Source: Bacillota bacterium
Lineage (GTDB): Bacteria; Bacillota_E; Sulfobacillia; Sulfobacillales; Sulfobacillaceae
NCBI GenBank assembly: GCA_021820165.1
Contig: JAKADW010000038.1
Location: 1-10,891, forward strand
Reading direction: 5' to 3'
Length of the DNA stretch: 10,891 bases
This document shows, in pieces, positions 6,415 to 10,891 of this stretch; position 1 is the stretch's first letter; each line of letters begins with the position of its first letter. Made by a program: the position numbers and the translations under genes. The notes under the pieces were generated by a model, which saw nothing but the letters and a program-made list of their open reading frames with translations, had not been told where the DNA came from and did not search any database.

Positions 6415-6918
6415 TTAGGATTTAGGAAGAATCACCACGTCTTCGGGAGGAAGACCCGTGACCATGGTGGCCGTGTCGGCAATCCGAGCGACCTGCTTGG
6501 AGCTCAATTGGGCCGCCCCCACCTGCACAACGACTTGATTTTGGGTCACAGTGACCGCCGTCAACGGAAACCCGCGACCGGACAAGAGACCCTCAATGCG
6601 GGTTTCCTGCTTTAACTCCTGGGTGTCGCGCACCAAGGTGGCCGACGCCTGCGACCGAGCTGCTTTCGAAATTCCGGGGTTTTTGAGCAGGGCTTGTAAG
6701 GTCGCCTCTTCCTTGGACATTAGTTGGTCCCGCTTCATACGGAAGTTCACAAAGTAATTTTCTAAGCTGGTGGTGTTCGCCTTAGCCTTGGCGGTAATGG
6801 ACCCGCCCCGGGCGCTTACGGCAGTGTCGGGGCTGGTGCGGTGATACACCACATAGCCTAGCAATACCGCCAGAACCGTGACGAATGCTGCAAATCGGAT
6901 GACTTGTGGACGCTTCAT
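6415..6918 (-). CDS. spoIIIAH: Stage III sporulation protein AH (SpoIIQ partner)
   Basis: Mother-cell membrane protein whose extracellular domain binds SpoIIQ from the forespore, forming the zipper and ring across the intermembrane space. It has 167 residues, shorter than the 218 of Bacillus subtilis. One N-terminal membrane helix lies at about 8-26 (FAAFVTVLAVLLGYVVYH). Next come a helical, charged region (LENYFVNFRMKRDQLMSKEE, near 52-71, then QASATLVRDTQELKQE) and the EscJ/PrgK-like ring-building domain near 108-165 (GFPLTAVTVTQNQVVVQVGA, ending GLPPEDVVILP). The ATG follows AAGGAGG at 7-base spacing, 32 bases after the spoIIIAG stop. It is last in the spoIIIA run and the stem-loop follows it. 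Confidence 0.9.
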   Translation of the reverse strand: MKRPQVIRFAAFVTVLAVLLGYVVYHRTSPDTAVSARGGSITAKAKANTTSLENYFVNFRMKRDQLMSKEEATLQALLKNPGISKAARSQASATLVRDTQELKQETRIEGLLSGRGFPLTAVTVTQNQVVVQVGAAQLSSKQVARIADTATMVTGLPPEDVVILPKS

Positions 6919-6950
6919 GAGACTGCCTCCTTATTTTCCTTCAAAAGAGT

Positions 6951-7475
6951 CTAGTTTGGCAAAACCAATACCTGATACGGTTGTATCTGCAACAGAGTTT
7001 GCACGGCCTGGGTGAGTTCGCTGCGAATCAGGGGCCGCATGGCCGATGGGGAGACGACCACCACCCCACCCACGGCTGGGCCAATCTGATCAAAGGGCAC
7101 CACCGTCTGGCCAGAATTTGTGGTCACAACCACCGGCTGGGTGCCATTGCCGGATCCCGAGCTATCCACGTATTGCGACTGAATGCTGCGAGTTAACGTA
7201 ACGGCCACCGATAGCTGGTGCACCCCGGGTATTTTCGTCAAGATGGCGGCCAATTGCTGGGATATCTGATTCTCTTGGCGTTCCAAAGGGGTCTTTGCTG
7301 CCCCAACCGGGTCGCCAGCGGTTGCTTTGTTTGCCGGCGGTGAGGGGCGCGAGACGCCGAAACTACCGAATCCTAACAACAACACCCCCACCCCGCCAAT
7401 GACGATGAGCCTGACAAGGCTCTTCCGATCCTGTTGAATGAACTTATTCCACCATTCGCGATATCCGTTCGGCAT
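6951..7475 (-). CDS. spoIIIAG: Stage III sporulation protein AG
   Basis: Forms a large oligomeric ring in the space between mother cell and forespore, part of the SpoIIIA-SpoIIQ channel. It has 174 residues, against about 229 in Bacillus subtilis. A short basic cytoplasmic start is followed by one membrane helix at about 21-40 (VRLIVIGGVGVLLLGFGSFG), a Pro/Ala-rich linker (42-62), then the ring-building domain. This begins QLAAILTKIPGVHQLSVAVT (74-93) and ends AVQTLLQIQPYQVLVLPN. The Ser/Gly/Gln-rich insertion between these halves (about 100-142) is where SpoIIIAG forms its extra beta structure. The ATG follows AGGAGGG after a 9-base gap from spoIIIAF, close enough for coupling. Confidence 0.9.
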   Translation of the reverse strand: MPNGYREWWNKFIQQDRKSLVRLIVIGGVGVLLLGFGSFGVSRPSPPANKATAGDPVGAAKTPLERQENQISQQLAAILTKIPGVHQLSVAVTLTRSIQSQYVDSSGSGNGTQPVVVTTNSGQTVVPFDQIGPAVGGVVVVSPSAMRPLIRSELTQAVQTLLQIQPYQVLVLPN

Positions 7476-7484
7476 GGTTCCCTC

Positions 7485-7961
7485 CTAACCTTTGACAGGA
7501 CGATCCGCATGCACCGTCAACTCAATCTCGGGGGCCTTTCCCATGGTGACTTCCAACGCAGCCTTGACGTACTGGCGTACAGTATTCAGGGAGACTTTAC
7601 GATTGGATGTCCGCACCACCGCCGTTACAGCCCCACCGGAATTACTCGTCAACTGGCAGGACAGGATGTGCGGCATACTGAGGACGATGGCCTCCGCCTG
7701 GTGGAGTTCTTCTGACTCCACTACCGTACTGAATCCTTGAGCCGTATTCGTCCATCCGGCATTTGGGGCGCCAATGGCCACATGCCGTACATGGCGCATC
7801 CACCCCCAAAGCGGATTAATCATCACTGCCAAGATGACCAATCCCACCACCAATCCCCCATATCGTTTCATATCGCCTTTGGGCAAAAGGTAGTCCACAA
7901 AATTTCCGAGCAGCACGACCACTATCAGCACCTTGATCCAATCGCCGATGGACGCCATCAT
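7485..7961 (-). CDS. spoIIIAF: Stage III sporulation protein AF
   Basis: Membrane component of the mother-cell SpoIIIA complex. It has 158 residues. Two membrane helices lie at about 8-24 (WIKVLIVVVLLGNFVDY) and 34-52 (YGGLVVGLVILAVMINPLW), separated by the conserved LLPKGDMKRYGGLVVGL segment. A soluble C-terminal domain (about 85-155) resembles the ring-building folds of AG and AH and contains AIVLSMPHILSCQLTSNSGG and VSLNTVRQYVKAALEV. Two ATG codons are adjacent (7959-7961 and 7956-7958). The first overlaps the spoIIIAE stop by 4 bases and the second by 1. The upstream GGGGTG is a weak ribosome site, so translation probably depends on coupling to spoIIIAE. Confidence 0.9.
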   Translation of the reverse strand: MMASIGDWIKVLIVVVLLGNFVDYLLPKGDMKRYGGLVVGLVILAVMINPLWGWMRHVRHVAIGAPNAGWTNTAQGFSTVVESEELHQAEAIVLSMPHILSCQLTSNSGGAVTAVVRTSNRKVSLNTVRQYVKAALEVTMGKAPEIELTVHADRPVKG

Positions 7962-9124
7962 AGTTGCACCCCATTGGTCGTCCCCACCACCACGGTGACG
8001 ACCAGAAAGAACATCAGCGCCACCGCCCCTGCAATCGCCATGAGCCAGCCCAGCGCATTGGCCATCAAATTGAGGGCCTCGCCTACCCCCGAAACCCCGA
8101 GCGGTTCCGATGCGGCCGCCCCCACCCGATAGAGAACCATCATGGCGAAGATCTTGACCAACGGAAATGTCACCAAGGCGATGATTCCGAGAGCCCCAAA
8201 CACCGACACAGCGTTCTTGAGCAAGAGAGAACTTCCCAGCACCGCCTCCATGGCGTCCGAAAACATCTTGCCGATGACCGGAACAAAGGTATTGGCTAGA
8301 AATTTTCCCGTCCGCAGCGTCACCCCATCGGCTACCGATCCCGCCGCTCCCTCAACCGCCATCACCCCTAAAAAGAGCGTCATCAAACCTCCCAACAAGG
8401 TGAGGCCTACGGTACGGAACAGGCCCCCTAAGTTTTTCAGCGAGTATTTGGGAAGCCACACCGACACTAGTTCCACCAACGTCGCCATCAAAACCAGCGG
8501 TAGGACCCATTGCTTGGTCAACACTGCCACTAAATTGGTGACCAGTAGCATCAAGGGATGAAAGATGCCGGCGGACGCCACCGCTCCACTGCCGGCAATT
8601 AACACCATCAAAAGCGGAATCAGCGATTCCATGAAATGCACCAGATTTCCCACCAAACCACGCACCATGGAGATCGCCACCCCAAACGAATGGAGCGCCA
8701 CTAAGATGAGGACCGATACGACTACCATACGCGTGAGTGATACCAAGCCTTGTTTCTCAAGCCCCTCAAAGGTCTCCCCTAGGCGAGCCAATAAGGCTGC
8801 TAATACCGTGAGCAGAAAAATGATACCCAGCACCCGCCCCTCGACGCCTAAGTCGCCGAGAAGGGCGCTACCCAACGCCGTCAGAAATGTCCGAGGGTCA
8901 AAGGGCATTTGTTTAGCCAACACCCGATGGGCAATCTCTCCCACACTTGGCAAACGAGGGCCGCCGCTTTTGCTAAGCATGTGGTTGAGGTTCTGCTCTA
9001 ATCCACCGGTGTTGAGGGATTGAATCTGCTGATTGACGAGGTGGGGAACCGAGGCCGCCCATGCCAAATGAGGAACAAACAGCGCCCCCGCTATTCCTCC
9101 GGCAAGCCACACATAGCCTTTCAA
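7958..9124 (-). CDS. spoIIIAE: Stage III sporulation protein AE
   Basis: Large polytopic membrane protein of the mother-cell SpoIIIA complex. From the TTG at 9122-9124 it has 388 residues, like the 399 of Bacillus subtilis. It begins with a signal-peptide-like segment (LAGGIAGALFVPHLAWA, about 7-23), followed by a soluble N-terminal part (25-90) and several hydrophobic helices. The conserved block FVPVIGKMFSDAMEAVLGSS, then LLLKNAVSVFGALG, is diagnostic, as is the later YRVGAAASEPLG. The frame is open for seven more codons upstream (TTG 9145), but those codons contain the AAGGAGGGG ribosome site itself, so the start after it is preferred. It follows spoIIIAD by 23 bases and overlaps spoIIIAF by 4. 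Confidence 0.9.
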   Translation of the reverse strand: MKGYVWLAGGIAGALFVPHLAWAASVPHLVNQQIQSLNTGGLEQNLNHMLSKSGGPRLPSVGEIAHRVLAKQMPFDPRTFLTALGSALLGDLGVEGRVLGIIFLLTVLAALLARLGETFEGLEKQGLVSLTRMVVVSVLILVALHSFGVAISMVRGLVGNLVHFMESLIPLLMVLIAGSGAVASAGIFHPLMLLVTNLVAVLTKQWVLPLVLMATLVELVSVWLPKYSLKNLGGLFRTVGLTLLGGLMTLFLGVMAVEGAAGSVADGVTLRTGKFLANTFVPVIGKMFSDAMEAVLGSSLLLKNAVSVFGALGIIALVTFPLVKIFAMMVLYRVGAAASEPLGVSGVGEALNLMANALGWLMAIAGAVALMFFLVVTVVVGTTNGVQL

Positions 9125-9130
9125 ACCGTT

Positions 9131-9139
9131 CCCCTCCTT
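9131..9139 (-). promoter_or_regulatory. Ribosome binding site that decides the spoIIIAE start
   Basis: AAGGAGGGG on the minus strand lies 6 bases before the TTG at 9122-9124. This places the start directly before the signal-peptide-like segment. Starting further upstream would put the ribosome site inside the coding sequence. Confidence 0.7.
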
Positions 9140-9147
9140 CACCAACC

Positions 9148-9540
9148 CTAGCTCGGAATCAGCTTCAACACCGTCTCGGTAATGCTAGCCACCAGCGGAA
9201 CGGCGAGGAGCAAGATGGCGATTTTCCCTGCCAGTTCCACCCTTAAGGCCGTGCCACCCTCGCCGCTGTCTTGAGCCAATTGGGCTACGAACATGGTGAG
9301 ATAGGCGATGCCGATGACCTTCAGCAGAATGGCGAGGTACTGGGCGGGAATGTGAGCGAGTTCCGAAATGTGGACAAAGCTCGCGATCACTCGAGCGATG
9401 TCAGGTACGATGATGAGAAACATCGCCACCCCGACGGCTAATCGAACGATAACCGCGATGTCGCCCCGCTGTTCGCGTACCACGATGAGAAGCACCGTCA
9501 CCATCAGCCCTAGTCCCAGCACCCGCATTAAATCCAACAA
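9148..9540 (-). CDS. spoIIIAD: Stage III sporulation protein AD
   Basis: Small polytopic membrane protein of the SpoIIIA complex, 130 residues. Its hydrophobic segments run about 5-22, 27-50, 68-86 and 104-122. The conserved family signature is LAQDSGEGGTALRVELAGK (about 87-105), followed by AILLLAVPLVASITETVL. Translation probably starts at the TTG at 9538-9540, which has AAGGGGGG (9548-9555) at 7-base spacing. An ATG four codons downstream (9526-9528) lies 19 bases from that site and would shorten the first helix. The ribosome site overlaps the spoIIIAC stop codon, so the two genes are closely linked in translation. Confidence 0.9.
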   Translation of the reverse strand: MLDLMRVLGLGLMVTVLLIVVREQRGDIAVIVRLAVGVAMFLIIVPDIARVIASFVHISELAHIPAQYLAILLKVIGIAYLTMFVAQLAQDSGEGGTALRVELAGKIAILLLAVPLVASITETVLKLIPS

Positions 9541-9547
9541 ACGGGAG

Positions 9548-9555
9548 CCCCCCTT
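9548..9555 (-). promoter_or_regulatory. Ribosome binding site that decides the spoIIIAD start
   Basis: AAGGGGGG on the minus strand lies 7 bases before the TTG at 9538-9540 and shares bases with the spoIIIAC TAA. Its position supports the rare TTG start over the ATG at 9526-9528. Confidence 0.6.
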
Positions 9556-9751
9556 AGAGGTTGAACATGGTGCGGACGGACTGGAATAGCTGAGCCACCT
9601 CCTGCAAAACCATCAAAAAGCCGATGGCAATGCCGGCCAGCGCCACCAGTTGCCCCCATTCTTTGCGGTCCAGCCGTTCCAGTACGCTGTAAGCCACGGT
9701 GACCAAAATACCGATTCCGGCCAGCTTGAAAATCAGGTCGACGCTTGCCAT
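9554..9751 (-). CDS. spoIIIAC: Stage III sporulation protein AC
   Basis: Very small membrane protein of the SpoIIIA complex, 65 residues, matching the 60-70 of the family. Two membrane helices lie at about 6-24 (LIFKLAGIGILVTVAYSVL) and 36-56 (VALAGIAIGFLMVLQEVAQLF), joined by a charged loop (ERLDRKEWGQ). It ends VRTMFNL, like family members. The frame stays open upstream for 85 codons inside spoIIIAB, but that extension is Gly/Arg-rich and artefactual. The ATG at 9749-9751 starts the family homology and follows GAGAGGTGAGG, 14 bases after the spoIIIAB stop. Confidence 0.9.
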   Translation of the reverse strand: MASVDLIFKLAGIGILVTVAYSVLERLDRKEWGQLVALAGIAIGFLMVLQEVAQLFQSVRTMFNL

Positions 9752-9765
9752 TACCTCACCTCTCG

Positions 9766-10275
9766 TCAGAGCAACAGAATGACCACCATGACCCCCATGG
9801 CACTGATGAGCGCGGGATAGAGCCGGCCATCCTGCGCCTCGTGCCGTCTCGCCTCGAGGGTCAAACGCGACAGCTCCTCTCGCACGGCGGCCAACTCCGC
9901 CTGTTGCGCCTCCGCGTCGGTTCTGCCCAGTATCCGCCCGAAGTCCCGCAGCACCGCGCGGTCGTCCTCCCAAAGTCCCGGAATCCCTTCCAGCATCTGG
10001 TCCCATTGGCGCGCCAGATCGGCATCCGGGTTCCCGAGTGTGGCGACCAAGGATTCAATAGCGGAGAACAACAAGGGTTGCGCCCTGGCCGCCTCCACTA
10101 GTGCCGAGGGAAGCGGCAGTCGGTTTCGTACCATTAAAGGCTGCAGTCGGCGCATGACCCGCTGAAATGCTTCCAGCGTGAGTACCCGTGCGCGATAAGG
10201 CCGGGCAGCCAATCGACCTAAGCCGAGAGCTGCGCCGACCACCGCCAGCGCGGCGACGACCTTCAGCCCCGTCAT
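9766..10275 (-). CDS. spoIIIAB: Stage III sporulation protein AB
   Basis: Mother-cell membrane protein of the SpoIIIA complex, distantly related to type II secretion/pilus GspF-PilC inner-membrane proteins and expected to sit next to the SpoIIIAA ATPase. It has 169 residues, as in Bacillus subtilis (171). A membrane helix at about 3-21 (LKVVAALAVVGAALGLGRL) is followed by a mostly helical cytoplasmic region with LEAFQRVMRRLQPLMVRNRL then PLPSALVEAA. Later come DFGRILGRTDAEAQQAELA and a C-terminal helix (LYPALISAMGVMVVILLL). The ATG at 10273-10275 overlaps the spoIIIAA stop as ATGA. An ATG 7 codons upstream lies within spoIIIAA and is less likely. The ribosome site is weak (GGATGGTG), so coupling is likely. 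Confidence 0.9.
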   Translation of the reverse strand: MTGLKVVAALAVVGAALGLGRLAARPYRARVLTLEAFQRVMRRLQPLMVRNRLPLPSALVEAARAQPLLFSAIESLVATLGNPDADLARQWDQMLEGIPGLWEDDRAVLRDFGRILGRTDAEAQQAELAAVREELSRLTLEARRHEAQDGRLYPALISAMGVMVVILLL

Positions 10276-10891
10276 GCGGCACCATCCGGGAACCATACCT
10301 CCCGAACCGTTCCGGGCGCCGGATTAGCTGACAAGGTGAGCACCGCATCAAAGGCGCCCTCCAGAAGCACCTGGCGGAACTCGGATCGGACCAGCAGATC
10401 CTGGCGCGAATCGCCGTGCATGGTCGCCAAGACCCCCACCCCCGAGTGGCGGGCCTTCCAGACGGCTTCGAGATCTTTGGGTCCCCCCAATTCGTCCACG
10501 GCCACTAAATCCGGTCCGAGGGTGCGAATAGCGACCTCGATCCCCTGAACTTTCGGCCACCCATCCAAGACGTCGGTATGCAGACCCAAATCATGGCCGG
10601 AGATCCCGGCCCCCCCGAGACCCGCGATCTCCGACCGTTCATCAACCACCACCACCCGCCGTCCTTGGTCGCTCAGGACACGTACCAAATCCCGCAAGAG
10701 GGTGGTTTTCCCCGCCCGCGGCGGGGACACCAGTAACACCCCACCTAACTCGACACCCGCCGCTTGAAGCCGCTCCCAGACCCTGTGACCGGGCCCCTGA
10801 ACGGCACGTGCGATGCGGATATTTAACCCGGCAATCTGGGTCAAGGTGGTGACGCGTCCCTCCTGGACCACCGCCCGCCCAGCGATACCGA
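10272..10891 (-). CDS. spoIIIAA: Stage III sporulation protein AA, ATPase (N-terminus cut by window edge)
   Basis: Cytoplasmic ATPase of the mother-cell SpoIIIA machinery, related to type II/IV secretion ATPases and thought to energise the forespore channel. About 205 C-terminal codons are present and the frame continues off the right end. The segment GIAGRAVVQEGRVTTL then IAGLNIRIARAV is typical of the family. The phosphate-binding loop reads SPPRAGKTTLLRD (minus strand, from 10727), followed by VVVVDERSEIAG, HTDVLDGWPKVQG, the Walker B region DLVAVDELGGPKD, and VLATMHGDS. The first loop residue is Ser where Gly or Ala is usual. It overlaps spoIIIAB by 4 bases. The operon promoter, expected to be sigma-E type, lies outside the window. 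Confidence 0.93.
   Translation of the reverse strand, partial: GIAGRAVVQEGRVTTLTQIAGLNIRIARAVQGPGHRVWERLQAAGVELGGVLLVSPPRAGKTTLLRDLVRVLSDQGRRVVVVDERSEIAGLGGAGISGHDLGLHTDVLDGWPKVQGIEVAIRTLGPDLVAVDELGGPKDLEAVWKARHSGVGVLATMHGDSRQDLLVRSEFRQVLLEGAFDAVLTLSANPAPGTVREVWFPDGAA

Noticed and set aside
8142..8561. Plus-strand open frames opposite spoIIIAE (also 7964-8299 and 8565-9023)
   Set aside because: They are Thr/Ser/Pro/His-rich low-information translations antisense to a clear membrane protein, with no recognisable domain.
9752..10006. N-terminal extension of spoIIIAC (150-residue version)
   Set aside because: The extra 85 residues overlap spoIIIAB in another frame, are Gly/Arg-rich and do not resemble SpoIIIAC. 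The internal ATG has a ribosome site and gives the normal size.
1..10891. Mobile element, CRISPR array, tRNA/rRNA, prophage or defence island
   Set aside because: No transposase, integrase, direct repeat array or tRNA-like fold was seen. The gene order is a conserved chromosomal core with even composition.

Overview
The window is one block of genes, all transcribed from the minus strand, so the biological order runs from high to low coordinates. It looks like the chromosome of an endospore-forming Firmicute. The complete spoIIIA order (AA to AH) occurs only in spore formers, and it is followed by the classic accC - asp23/yqhY - nusB - folD - xseA - xseB - ispA - dxs order of Bacillus and Clostridia. 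The G+C content is fairly high (roughly the high fifties in percent, judged by eye). GTG and TTG starts are common and Shine-Dalgarno sequences are strong. A Sulfobacillus-like or other deep-branching clostridial lineage would fit, but this is a guess from gene order and composition.

Region 1 (10891 to 6415) holds spoIIIAA (cut by the window edge), spoIIIAB, AC, AD, AE, AF, AG and AH. Together they encode the mother-cell half of the SpoIIIA-SpoIIQ channel that links mother cell and forespore during engulfment. AA is the cytoplasmic ATPase, AB to AF are membrane parts, and AG and AH have ring-building domains between the two membranes.

Region 2 (6414 to 6325) is the only intergenic gap of note, 90 bases. 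It holds a perfect 10-bp inverted repeat with a 4-base loop, and a possible housekeeping promoter for accC whose -35 overlaps the stem. It marks the switch from sporulation genes to housekeeping genes. The accB gene usually found here is absent.

Region 3 (6324 to 1) is a tightly packed housekeeping run: biotin carboxylase (accC), an Asp23-family protein, the antitermination factor nusB, a TsaD/Kae1-like paralogue of unknown role, folD, both exonuclease VII subunits (xseA, xseB), farnesyl diphosphate synthase (ispA) and the first 16 codons of dxs. Most junctions overlap by 1-23 bases or have gaps under 20 bases, so translational coupling is likely throughout. ispA and dxs belong to the same (MEP/isoprenoid) pathway.

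Several start codons were moved inward from the longest open frame because a Shine-Dalgarno sequence and the overlap with the upstream gene point to a shorter protein (ispA, xseB, folD, spoIIIAE, spoIIIAC, spoIIIAB). I see no mobile element, CRISPR array, RNA gene or foreign island, and no wholly new system. The least understood parts are the TsaD-like paralogue, the missing accB, and a few substituted motif residues in IspA, FolD and SpoIIIAA.
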